Source: Ptiloglossa arizonensis (Eukaryota > Arthropoda > Insecta > Hymenoptera > Colletidae). From it: 64,000 nucleotides of DNA. The DNA is taken from positions 434,001 through 498,000 of the forward strand of contig NW_027478779.1 in the NCBI RefSeq assembly GCF_051014685.1, given 5' to 3'. Position 1 is the first letter of the stretch. Every line of letters starts with the position of its first letter. This document shows, piece by piece, positions 27,341 through 40,083 of the stretch. The notes under the pieces were generated by a model that was not told the origin of the DNA, did not search any database, and saw nothing but the letters and a program-made list of their open reading frames with translations. The translations under genes were made by a program, and so were the position numbers.

Positions 27341-28599
27341 GTTATACGTTATACGTTATACGTTATACGTTATACGTTATACGTTATACGTTATACGTTA
27401 TACGTTATACGTTATACGTAATACGTTATACGTTATACGTTATACGTTATACGTTATACGTTATACGTTATACGTTATACGTTATACGTTATACGTTATA
27501 CGTTATACGTTATACGATATACGTTATACGTTATACGTTATACGTTATACGTGATACGTTATACGTTATACGTTATACGTTATACGTTATAAGTTATACG
27601 TTATACGTTGTACGTTATACGATGTACGTTATACGTTATACGTTATACGTAGTACGTTATACGTTCTTCGTTACACGTTATACGTTATACGTTATACGTT
27701 ATACGTCATACGTTATACGTTATACGTTATACGTTATACGTTATACGTTATGCGTTATACGTTATACGTTATACGTTATACGTTATACGTTATACGTTAT
27801 ACGTTATACGTTATACGTTATACGTTATACGTTATACGTTATACGTTATACGTTATACGTTATACGTTATACGTTATACGACATACGTTATACGTTATAC
27901 GTTATACGTTATACGTTATACGTTATACGTTATACGTTATACGTTATGCGTTATACGTTATACGTTATACGTTATGCGTTATACGTTATACGTTATACGT
28001 TATACGTTATACGTTATACGTTATACGTTATACGTTATACGTAATATGTAATACGTCATACGTTTTACGTTAATCGTTATACGTTATACGTTATACGCTA
28101 TACGTTATACGTTATACGTTATACGTTATACGTTATACGTTATACGTTATACGTTATACGTTATACGTTATACGTTATACGTTATACGTTATACGTTATA
28201 CGTTATACGTTATACGTTATACGTTATACGTTATACGACATACGTTATACGTTATACGTTATACGTTATACGTTATACGTTATACGTTATACGTTATACG
28301 TTATACGTTATACGTTATGCGTTATAGGATATACGTTATACGTTATACGTTGTACGTTATACGTTATACGTTATACGTTATACGTTATACGTTATACGTT
28401 ATACGTTATACGTTATACGTTATGCGTTATAGGATATACGTTATACGTTATACGTTGTACGTTATACGTTATACGTTATACGTTATACGTTATACGTTAT
28501 ACGTTATACGTTATACGTTATACGTTATACGTTATACGTTATACGTTATACGTTATACGTTATACGTTATACGTTATACGTTATACGTTATACGTTATA

Positions 28600-29400
28600 C
28601 GACATACGTTATACGTTATACGTTATACGTTATACGTTATACGTTATACGTTATACGTTATACGTTATACGTTATACGTTATACGTTATACGTTATACGT
28701 TATGCGTTATAGGATATACGTTATACGTTATACGTTGTACGTTATACGTTATACGTTATACGTTATACGTTATACGTTATACGTTATACGTTATACGTTA
28801 TACGTTATACGTTATACGTTATACGTTATACGTTATACGTTATACGTTATACGTTATACGTTATACGTTATGCGTTATAGGATATACGTTATACGTTATA
28901 CGTTGTACGTTATACGTTATACGTTGTACGTTATACGTTATACGTAATATGTAATACGTCATACGTTTTACGTTAATCGTTGTACGTTATACGTTATACG
29001 CTATACGTTATACGGTATACGTTATACGTTATACGTTATACGTTATAAGTTATACGTCATACGTTATACCTTATACGTTATACGTTATACGTTATACGTT
29101 ATACGTTATACGTTATACGCTATACGTTGTACGTTATACGTTATACGTTATACGTTATACGTTATACGTTATACGTTATACGTTATACGTTATACGTAAT
29201 ATGTAATACGTCATACGTTTTACGTTAATCGTTATACGTTATACGTTATACGCTATACGTTATACGTTATACGTTATACGTTATACGTTATACGTTATAC
29301 GTTATACGTGATACGTTATACGTTATACGTTATACGTTATACGTTATACGTTATACGTTATACGTTATACGTTATACGTTATACGTTATACGTTATACGT
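28600..29400 (+). repeat. Duplication copy 2 (spacing 2058-2065 bp)
   Basis: This is the partner of 26535-27340. A private GTTGTAC substitution follows GCTATAC near 29.12 kb, so it arose after the duplication. The segment leads into the GTTATAC/GTTGTAC dimer array at 29441. Confidence 0.82.
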
Positions 29401-29418
29401 TATACGTTATACGTTATA

Positions 29419-30155
29419 CGATATACGTTATACGTTATACGTTGTACGTTATACGTTGTACGTTATACGTTGTACGTTATACGTTGTACGTTATACGTTG
29501 TACGTTATACGTTGTACGTTATACGATGTACGTTATACGTTGTACGTTATACGTTATACGTTATACGACATACGTTATACGTTATACGTTATACGTTATA
29601 CGTTATACGTTATACGTTATACGTTATACGTTATGCGTTATAGGATATACGTTATACGTTATAAGTTATACGTCATACGTTATACCTTATACGTTATACG
29701 TTGTACGTTATACGTTATACGTTATACGACATACGTTATACGACATACGTTATACGTTATACGTTATACGTTATACGTTATACGTTATACGTTATACGTT
29801 ATACGTTATGCGTTAGAGGATATACGTTATACGTTATACGTTGTACGTTATACGTTGTACGTTGTACGTTATACGTTCTACGTTATACGTTATACGTTAA
29901 ACGTTGTACGTTATACGTTATACGTCATACGTTATACGCTATACGTTATACGTTATACGTTATACGTTCTACGTTATACGTTACACGTTAAACGTTGTAC
30001 GTTATACGTTATATCTTATACGTTATACGTTATACGTTATACGTTATACGTTATGCGCTATACGTTATACGTTATACGTTATACGTTATACGTTATACGT
30101 TATACGTTTTACGTTATACGTTATACGTAATATGTAATACGTCATACGTTTTACG
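29419..30155 (+). repeat. Long duplication copy 1 (spacing 4627-4669 bp)
   Basis: It includes the dimer array, paired CGACATACG words, GTTAGAG/GATATAC near 29.81 kb, GTTCTAC, GTTAAAC, ATATCTTATACG near 30.01 kb and GCGCTATACG near 30.05 kb, then a block C cassette. All recur in the same order at 34046-34842. The offset grows from 4627 to 4669 bp, six heptamers, across the consensus run after the dimer array. Parts also occur at 30.8-30.98 and 33.34-33.80 kb. Confidence 0.86.
29441..29545 (+). repeat. 14-bp dimer array GTTGTAC-GTTATAC, first site
   Basis: GTTGTAC alternates strictly with GTTATAC. A4G units start at 29441, 29455, 29469, 29483, 29497, 29511 and 29539, and the unit at 29525 is GATGTAC. 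The local period is thus 14 bp. The array is preceded by GATATAC at about 29420. Confidence 0.92.
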
Positions 30156-30343
30156 TTAATCGTTATACGTTATACGTTATACGCTATACGTTATACGTTA
30201 TACGTTATACGTTATACGTTATACGTTATACGTTATACGTTATACGTTATACGTTATACGTTATACGTTATACGTTGTACGTTATACGTTATACGTTATA
30301 CGTTATACGTTATACGTTATACGTTATACGTTATACGTTATAC

Positions 30344-30952
30344 GTAATATGTAATACGTCATACGTTTTACGTTAATCGTTATACGTTATACGTTATACT
30401 TTATACGTTATACGTTATACGTTATACGTTATACGTTATACGTTATACGTTATACGTTATACGTTATACGTTATACGTTATACGTTATGCGTTATAGGAT
30501 ATACGTTATACGTTATACGTTGTACGTTATACGTTATACGTTGTACGTTATACGTTATACGTTGTACGTTATACGTTATACGTAATATGTAATACGTCAT
30601 ACGTTTTACGTTAATCGTTGTACGTTATACGTTATACGCTATACGTTATACGTTATACGTTATACGTTATACGTTATACGTTATAAGTTATACGTCATAC
30701 GTTATACCTTATACGTTATACGTTATACGTTATACGTTATGCGTTATACGTTATACGTTATACGTTATACGTTATACGTTATACGTTATACGTTATACGT
30801 TATACGTTACACGTTAAACGTTGTACGTTATACGTTATATCTTATACGTTATACGTTATACGTTATACGTTATACGTTATGCGCTATACGTTATACGTTA
30901 TACGTTATACGTTATACGTTATACGTTATACGTTTTACGTTATACGTTATAC
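30344..30952 (+). repeat. 609-bp tandem repeat, unit 1
   Basis: The block C node is at 30344 and 30953, GTTATGC at 30487 and 31096, the next node at 30582 and 31191, and GTTATGC at 30739 and 31348. All are exactly 609 bp (87 heptamers) apart. Each unit holds two block C cassettes and three GTTGTAC units spaced every third heptamer. A related 240-bp part is seen at 26.0-26.23 and 32.7-32.92 kb. Confidence 0.88.
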
Positions 30953-31424
30953 GTAATATGTAATACGTCATACGTTTTACGTTAATCGTTATACGTTATA
31001 CGTTATACTTTATACGTTATACGTTATACGTTATACGTTATACGTTATACGTTATACGTTATACGTTATACGTTATACGTTATACGTTATACGTTATGCG
31101 TTATAGGATATACGTTATACGTTATACGTTGTACGTTATACGTTATACGTTGTACGTTATACGTTATACGTTGTACGTTATACGTTATACGTAATATGTA
31201 ATACGTCATACGTTTTACGTTAATCGTTGTACGTTATACGTTATACGCTATACGTTATACGTTATACGTTATACGTTATACGTTATACGTTATAAGTTAT
31301 ACGTCATACGTTATACCTTATACGTTATACGTTATACGTTATACGTTATGCGTTATACGTTATACGTTATACGTTATACGTTATACGTTATACGTTATAC
31401 GTTATACGTTATACGTTATACGTT
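30953..31424 (+). repeat. 609-bp tandem repeat, unit 2 (partial)
   Basis: This unit matches unit 1 for about 470 bp. Unit 1 then continues to GTTACAC/GTTAAAC at about 30.81 kb, while this one stays consensus until the next node at 31.43 kb. The end point is therefore inside pure heptamers. Confidence 0.84.
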
Positions 31425-33339
31425 ATACGTTATACGTAATATGTAATACGTCATACGTTTTACGTTAATCGTTATACGTTATACGTTATACGCTATACGT
31501 TATACGTTATACGTTATACGTTATACGTTATACGTTATACGTTATACGTTATACGTTATACGTTATACGTTATACGTTATACGTTATACGTTATACGTTA
31601 TACGTTATACGTTATACGTTATACGTTATACGACATACGTTATACGTTATACGTTATACGTTATACGTTATACGTTATACGTTATACGTTATACGTTATA
31701 CGTTATACGTTATACGTTATACGTTATACGTTATGCGTTATAGGATATACGTTATACGTTATACGTTGTACGTTATACGTTATACGTTATACGTTATACG
31801 TTATACGTTATACGTTATACGTTATACGTTATACGTTATACGTTATACGTTATACGTTATACGTTATACGTTATACGTTATACGTTATGCGTTATAGGAT
31901 ATACGTTATACGTTATACGTTGTACGTTATACGTTATACGTTGTACGTTATACGTTATACGTAATATGTAATACGTCATACGTTTTACGTTAATCGTTGT
32001 ACGTTATACGTTATACGCTATACGTTATACGGTATACGTTATACGTTATACGTTATACGTTATAAGTTATACGTCATACGTTATACCTTATACGTTATAC
32101 GTTATACGTTATACGTTATACGTTATACGTTATACGCTATACGTTATACGTTATACGTTATACGTTATACGTTATACGTTATACGTTATACGTTATACGT
32201 TATACGTTATACGTTATACGTTATACGTTATACGTTATACGTTATACGTTATACGTTATACGTTATACGTTATACGTTATACGTTATACGTTATACGTTA
32301 TACGTTATACGTTATACGTTATACGTTATACGTTATACGTTATACGTTATGCGTTATAGGATATACGTTATACGTTATACGTTGTACGTTATACGTTATA
32401 CCTTATACGTTATACGTTATACGTTATACGTTATACGTTATGCGTTATACGTTATACGTTATACGTTATACGTTATACGTTATACGTTATACGTTATACG
32501 TTATACGTTATACGTTATACGTAATATGTAATACGTCATACGTTTTACGTTAATCGTTATACGTTATACGTTATACGCTATACGTTATACGTTATACGTT
32601 ATACGTTATACGTTATACGTTATACGTTATACGTTATACGTTATACGTTATACGTTATACGTTATACGTTATACGTTATACGTTATACGTTATGCGTTAT
32701 AGGATATACGTTATACGTTATACGTTGTACGTTATACGTTATACGTTGTACGTTATACGTTATACGTTGTACGTTATACGTTATACGTAATATGTAATAC
32801 GTCATACGTTTTACGTTAATCGTTGTACGTTATACGTTATACGCTATACGTTATACGTTATACGTTATACGTTATACGTTATACGTTATAAGTTATACGT
32901 CATACGTTATACCTTATACGTTATACGTTATACGTTATACGTTATGCGTTATACGTTATACGTTATACGTTATACGTTATACGTTATACGTTATACGTTA
33001 TACGTTATACGTTATACGTAATATGTAATACGTCATACGTTTTACGTTAATCGTTATACGTTATACGTTATACGCTATACGTTATACGTTATACGTTATA
33101 CGTTATACGTTATACGTTATACGTTATACGTTATACGTGATACGTTATACGTTATACGTTATACGTTATACGTTATACGTTATACGTTATACGTTATACG
33201 TTATACGTTATACGTTATACGTTATTCGTTATACGTTATACGTTATACGTTATACGTTATACGTTATACGTTATACGTTATACGTTATACGTTATACGTT
33301 ATACGTTATACGTTATACGTTATACGTTATACCTTATAC

Positions 33340-33825
33340 GTTATACGTTATACGTTGTACGTTATACGTTATACGTTATACGTTATACGACATACGTTAT
33401 ACGACATACGTTATACGTTATACGTTATACGTTATACGTTATACGTTATACGTTATACGTTATACGTTATGCGTTATAGGATATACGTTATACGTTATAC
33501 GTTGTACGTTATACGTTATACGTTGTACGTTATACGTTCTACGTTATACGTTATACGTTATACGTTAAACGTTGTACGTTATACGTTATACGTCATACGT
33601 TATACGCTATACGTTATACGTTATACGTTCTACGTTATACGTTACACGTTAAACGTTGTACGTTATACGTTATATCTTATACGTTATACGTTATACGTTA
33701 TACGTTATGCGCTATACGTTATACGTTATACGTTATACGTTATACGTTATACGTTATACGTTATACGTTATACGTTATACGTTATACGTTATACGTAATA
33801 TGTAATACGTCATACGTTTTACGTT
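33340..33825 (+). repeat. Related segment without the dimer array
   Basis: This segment matches 29.69-30.15 and 34.36-34.84 kb in its GTTATACC, GTTGTAC, paired CGACATACG, GTTCTAC, GTTAAAC, ATATCTTATACG and GCGCTATACG order. It has GTTATAG where both long copies have GTTAGAG. It lacks the 14-bp dimer array, so it branched off separately. Confidence 0.75.
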
Positions 33826-34045
33826 AATCGTTATACGTTATACGTTATACGCTATACGTTATACGTTATACGTTATACGTTATACGTTATACGTTATACG
33901 TTATACGTTATACGTTATACGTTATACGTTATACGTTATACGTTATACGTTATACGTTATACGTTATACGTTATACGTTATACGTTATACGTTATACGTT
34001 ATACGTTATACGTTATACGTTATACGTTATACGTTATACGTTATA

Positions 34046-34842
34046 CGATATACGTTATACGTTATACGTTGTACGTTATACGTTGTACGTTATACGTTGT
34101 ACGTTATACGTTGTACGTTATACGTTGTACGTTATACGTTGTACGTTATACGATGTACGTTATACGTTGTACGTTATACGTTATACGTTATAAGACATAC
34201 GTTATACGTTATACGTTATACGTTATACGTTATACGTTATACGTTATACGTTATACGTTATACGTTATACGTTATACGTTATACGTTATACGTTATACGT
34301 TATGCGTTATAGGATATACGTTATACGTTATAATTTATACGTCATACGTTATACCTTATACGTTATACGTTGTACGTTATACGTTATACGTTATACGACA
34401 TACGTTATACGACATACGTTATACGTTATACGTTATACGTTATACGTTATACGTTATACGTTATACGTTATACGTTATGCGTTAGAGGATATACGTTATA
34501 CGTTATACGTTGTACGTTATACGTTGTACGTTGTACGTTATACGTTCTACGTTATACGTTATACGTTAAACGTTGTACGTTATACGTTATACGTCATATG
34601 TTATACGCTATACGTTATACGTTATACGTTCTACGTTATACGTTACACGTTAAACGTTGTACGTTATACGTTATATCTTATACGTTATACGTTATACGTT
34701 ATACGTTATACGTTATGCGCTATACGTTATACGTTATACGTTATACGTTATACGTTATACGTTATACGTTATACGTTATACGTTATACGTTATACGTTAT
34801 ACGTTATACGTAATATGTAATACGTCATACGTTTTACGTTAA
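34046..34842 (+). repeat. Long duplication copy 2 (spacing 4627-4669 bp)
   Basis: This is the partner of 29419-30155. Private changes include TAAGACATACG near 34.19 kb, ATAATTTATACG near 34.33 kb and GTCATATG near 34.59 kb, each consensus or a different variant in copy 1. It is six heptamers longer in the run at 34.2-34.3 kb. Confidence 0.85.
34068..34172 (+). repeat. 14-bp dimer array GTTGTAC-GTTATAC, second site
   Basis: Eight alternations begin at 34068 and include the same GATGTAC variant in seventh place (34152) as at 29525. This site is therefore a copy of the first and not an independent expansion. The offset is 4627 bp (661 heptamers). Confidence 0.92.
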
Positions 34843-35145
34843 TCGTTATACGTTATACGTTATACGCTATACGTTATACGTTATACGTTATACGTTATAC
34901 GTTATACGTTATACGTTATACGTTATACGTTATACGTTATACGTTATACGTTATACGTTATACGTTATACGTTATACGTTATACGTTATACGTTATACGT
35001 TATACGTTATACGTTATACGTTATACGTTATACGTTATACGTTATATGTTATACGTTATACGTTATACGTTATACGTTATACGTTATACGTTATACGTTA
35101 TACGTTATACGTTATACGTTATACGATATACGTTATACGTTATAC

Positions 35146-35285
35146 GTTGTACGTTATACGTTGTACGTTATACGTTGTACGTTATACGTTGTACGTTATA
35201 CGTTGTACGTTATACGTTGTACGTTATACGTTGTACGTTATACGTTGTACGTTATACGTTGTACGTTATACGTTGTACGTTATAC
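35146..35285 (+). repeat. 14-bp dimer array GTTGTAC-GTTATAC, longest and perfect
   Basis: Ten perfect 14-bp units with GTTGTAC at 35146, 35160 and every 14 bp to 35272. The GATGTAC variant of the other two sites is absent, so this copy either predates that change or re-expanded from pure dimers. It is also preceded by GATATAC and followed by a CGACATACG word. Confidence 0.93.
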
Positions 35286-38200
35286 GACATACGTTATACG
35301 TTATACGTTATACGTTATACGTTATACGTTATACGTTATACGTTATACGTTATACGTTATACGTTATACGTTATACGTTATACGTTATGCGTTATAGGAT
35401 ATACGTTATACGTTATAAGTTATACGTCATACGTTATACCTTATACGTTATACGTTATACGTTAAACGTTATACGTTATGCGTTATACGTTATACGTTAT
35501 ACGTTATACGTTATACGTTATACGTTATACGTTATACGTTATACGTTATACGTAATATGTAATACGTCATACGTTTTACGTTAATCGTTATACGTTATAC
35601 GTTATACGCTATACGTTATACGTTATACGTTATACGTTATACGTTATACGTTATACGTTATACGTTATACGTTATACGTTATACGTTATACGTTATACGT
35701 TATGCGTTATAGGATATACGTTATACGTTATACATTATACGTTATACGTTATACGTTATACGTTATACGTTATACGTTATACGTTATACGACATACGTTA
35801 TACGTTATACGTTATACGTTATACGTTATACGTTATACGTTATACGTTATACGTTATACGTTATACGTTATACGTTATACGTTATGCGTTATAGGATATA
35901 CGTTATACGTTATACGTTGTACGTTATACGTTATACGTTATACGTTATACGTTATACGTTATACGTTATACGTTATACGTTATACGTTATACGTTATACG
36001 TTATACGTTATACGTTATACGTTATACGTTATGCGTTATAGGATATACGTTATACGTTATACGTTGTACGTTATACGTTATACCTTATACGTTATACGTT
36101 ATACGTTATACGTTATACGTTATGCGTTATACGTTATACGTTATACGTTATACGTTATACGTTATACGTTATACGTTATACGTTATACGTTATACGTTAT
36201 ACGTAATATGTAATACGTCATACGTTTTACGTTAATCGTTATACGTTATACGTTATACGCTATACGTTATACGTTATACGTTATACGTTATACGTTATAC
36301 GTTATACGTTATACGTTATACGTTATACGTTATACGTTATGCGTTATAGGATATACGTTATACGTTATACATTATACGTTATACGTTATACGTTATACGT
36401 TATACGTTGTACGTTATACGTTATACGTTTACGTTATACGTTATACGTTATACGTTATACGTTATACGTTATACGTTATACGTTATACGTTATACGTTAT
36501 ACGTTACACGTTATACGTCACACGTTATACGTTATTCGTTACACGTTATACGTTATACGTTATACGTTATACGTTATACGTTATACGTTATACGTTATAC
36601 GTTATACGTTATACGTTATACCTTATACGTTATACGTTATACGTTATACATCATAGGTTACACGATACACGTTATACGTTATACGTAATATGTAATAGGT
36701 TATACGTTCTACGTTATTCGTTATACGTTATACGTTATACGTTATACGTTATACGTTATACGTTATACGTTATACTCTTATACGTTATACGTTATACGTT
36801 ATACGTTATACATTATACGTTATACGTTATACGTTATACGTTATACGTTGTACGTTATACGTTATACGTTTACGTTATACGTTATACGTTATACGTCACA
36901 CGTTATACGTTATACGTTACACGTTATACGTTATACGTTATACGTTATACGTTATACGTTATACGTTATACGTTATCGTTAAACGTTATACGTTATACGT
37001 TAAGCGTTATACGTTATACGTCATAAGTTATACGTTATACGTTATACGTTATACGTTATACGTTATACGTTATACGTTATACGTTGTACGTTATACGTCC
37101 TTCGTTACACGTTATACGTCCTTCGTTACACGTTATACGTAATACGTTATACGTTATACGTTATACGTTATACGTTATACGTTATACGTTATACGTTATA
37201 CGTTATACGTTATACGTTATACGTTATACGTTATACGTTATACGTTATACGTTATACGTTATACGTTATACGTTATACGTTATACGTTATACGTTATACG
37301 TTATACGTTATACGTTATACGTTATACGTTATACGTTATACGTTATACGTTATACGTTATACGTTGTACGTTATACGTCCTTCGTTACACGTTATACGTC
37401 CTTCGTTACACGTTATACGTAATGCGTTATACGTTATACGTTATACGTTATACGTTATACGTTATACGTTATACGTTATACGTTATACGTTATACGTTAT
37501 ACGTTATACGTTATACATTATACGTTATACGTTATACGTTATACCTTATACGTTATACGTTATACGTTATACATCATAGGTTACACGATACACGTTATAC
37601 GTTATACGTAATATGTAATAGGTTATACGTTCTACGTTATTCGTTATACGTTATACGTTATACGTTATACGCTATACGTTATACGTTATACGTTATACTC
37701 TTATACGTTATACGTTATACGTTATACGTTATGCGTTATACGTTACACGTCATACGTTATTCTTTATACGTTATACGTTATACGTTATACGTTATACGTT
37801 ATACGTTATACGTTATACGTTATACGTTTTACGTTTACGTTCTTCGTTACACGTTATACGTTATACGTTATACGTTATACGTCATAGCTTGCAAAATACA
37901 CGTTATACGTTATACGTTATACGTTACACGTTATACGTTATACGTTACACGTTATACGTTATACGTTATACTTTATACGTTATACGTTATACGTTATACG
38001 TTATACGTTATACGTTATACGTTATACGTTATACGTTATACGTTATACGTTATACGTTACACGTTATACGTTATACGTTATACGTCATAGGATACACGAT
38101 ACACGTTATACGTTATACGTAATATGTAATAGGTTATACGTTCTACGTTATTCGTTATACGTTATACGTTATACGTTATACGTTATACGTTATACGTTAT

Positions 38201-39663
38201 ACGTTATACGTTATACGTTATACGTTATACGTTATACGTTATACGTTATACGTTATACGTTATACGTTATACGTTATACGTTATACGTCACACGTTATAC
38301 GTTATACGCTACACGTTATACGTTATACGTTACACGTTATACGTTATACGTTATACGTTATACGTTATACGTTATACGTTATACGTTATACGTTACACGT
38401 TATACGTCACACGTTATACGTTATTCGTTACACGTTATACGTTATACGTTATACGTTATACGTTATACGTTATACGTTATACGTTATACGTTATACGTTA
38501 TACGTTATACGTTATACGTCACACGTTATACGTTATACGTTACACGTTATACGTTATACGTTATACGTTATACGTTATACGTTATACGTTATACGTTATC
38601 GTTAAACGTTATACGTTATACGTTAAGCGTTATACGTTATACGTTATAAGTTATACGTTATACGTTATACGTTATACGTTATACGTTATACGTTATACGT
38701 TGTACGTTATACGTCCTTCGTTACATGTTATACGTCCTTCGTTACACGTTATACGTAATACGTTATACGTTATACGTTATACGTTATACGTTATACGTTA
38801 TACGTTCTTCGTTACACGTTATACGTTATACGTTATACGTTATACGTTACACGTTATACGTTATACGTTACACATTATACGTTATACGTTACACGTTATA
38901 CGTTATACGTTATACGTTATACGTTATACGTTATACGTTATACGTTATACGTTATACGTTATACGTTATACGTTATACGTTATACGTTATACGTTACACG
39001 TTATACGTTATACGTTATACGTCATAGGATACACGATACACGTTATACGTTATACGTAATATGTAATAGGTTATACGTTCTACGTTATTCGTTATACGTT
39101 ATACGTTATACGTTATACGTTATACGTTATACGTTATACGTTATACGTTATGCGTTATACGTTATGCGTTATACGTTACGCGTTATACGTTATTCGTTAT
39201 ACGTTATACGTTATACGTTATACGTTATACGTTATAGGTTATACGTTATACGTTATACGTTATACGTTATACGTTATACGTTATACGTTATACGTTATAC
39301 GTTATACGTTATACGTTATACGTTATACGTTATTCGTTATACGTTATACGTTATACGTTATACGTTATGCGTTATACGTTATACGTTATACGTTATACGT
39401 TATACGTTATACGTTATACGTTATACGTTATACGTTATACGTTATACGTTATACGTTATACGTTATACGTTATACGTTATACGTTATACGTTATACGTTA
39501 TACGTTATACGTTATACGTTATACGTTATACGTTATACGTTATACGTTATACGTTATACGTTATACGTTATACGTTATACGTTATACGTTATACGTTATA
39601 CGTTATACGTTATACGTTACACGTTATAAGTTACACGTTATACGTTATACGTTATACGTTATA

Positions 39664-39840
39664 CGTCATAGCTTACACGATACACGTTATACGTTATACG
39701 TTACACGTTATACGTTATACGTCATAGCTTACACGATACACGTTATACGTTATACGTTACACGTTATACGTTATACGTCATAGCTTACACGATACACGTT
39801 ATACGTTATACGTTATACGTCATAGCTTACACGATACACG
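39664..39840 (+). repeat. Ladder of CATAGCTTACACGATACACG words every 56 bp
   Basis: The word, preceded by CGT, starts at 39664, 39720, 39776 and 39818. Spacings are 56, 56 and 42 bp (8, 8 and 6 heptamers). A GTTACAC unit lies between most copies. The last copy continues to GATATAC. Confidence 0.85.
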
Positions 39841-40083
39841 ATATACGTTATACGTTATACGTTACACGTTATACGTTATACGTTACACATTATACGTTAT
39901 ACGTTACACGTTATACGTTATACGTTATACGTTATACGTTATACGTTATACGTTATACGTTATACGTTATACGTTATACGTTATACGTTATACGTTATAC
40001 GTTATACGTTATACGTTATACGTTATACGTTATTAGTTATACGTTATACGTTATACGTTATACGTTATACGTTATACGTTATA

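Larger units (their letters stand above)
19891..36240 (+). repeat. Array block C: 29 copies of a 5-heptamer cassette
   Basis: The marker cassette is five consecutive variant heptamers: T3A+C7T, T3A, T3C, A4T and T5A+A6T. It is usually followed within three or four units by GCTATAC. I count 29 copies, with the final unit near 19.92, 20.53, 22.09, 22.70, 23.34, 23.99, 24.53, 25.28, 26.13, 26.37, 26.91, 27.17, 28.07, 28.97, 29.22, 30.15, 30.37, 30.61, 30.98, 31.22, 31.46, 31.99, 32.55, 32.81, 33.05, 33.82, 34.84, 35.58 and 36.23 kb. Two flavours alternate: one leads into GTTGTAC and then a GTTATAA/GTCATAC pair, the other straight into consensus units. Spacing is irregular, from about 220 bp to 1.6 kb. 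GTTATGC followed by GTTATAG and GATATAC is a second recurring marker. No gene is seen. Confidence 0.88.

Noticed and set aside
19891..36240. Cassettes as inserted mobile elements
   Set aside because: The cassettes are made of in-register variant heptamers. They have no terminal repeats, target-site duplications or coding capacity.
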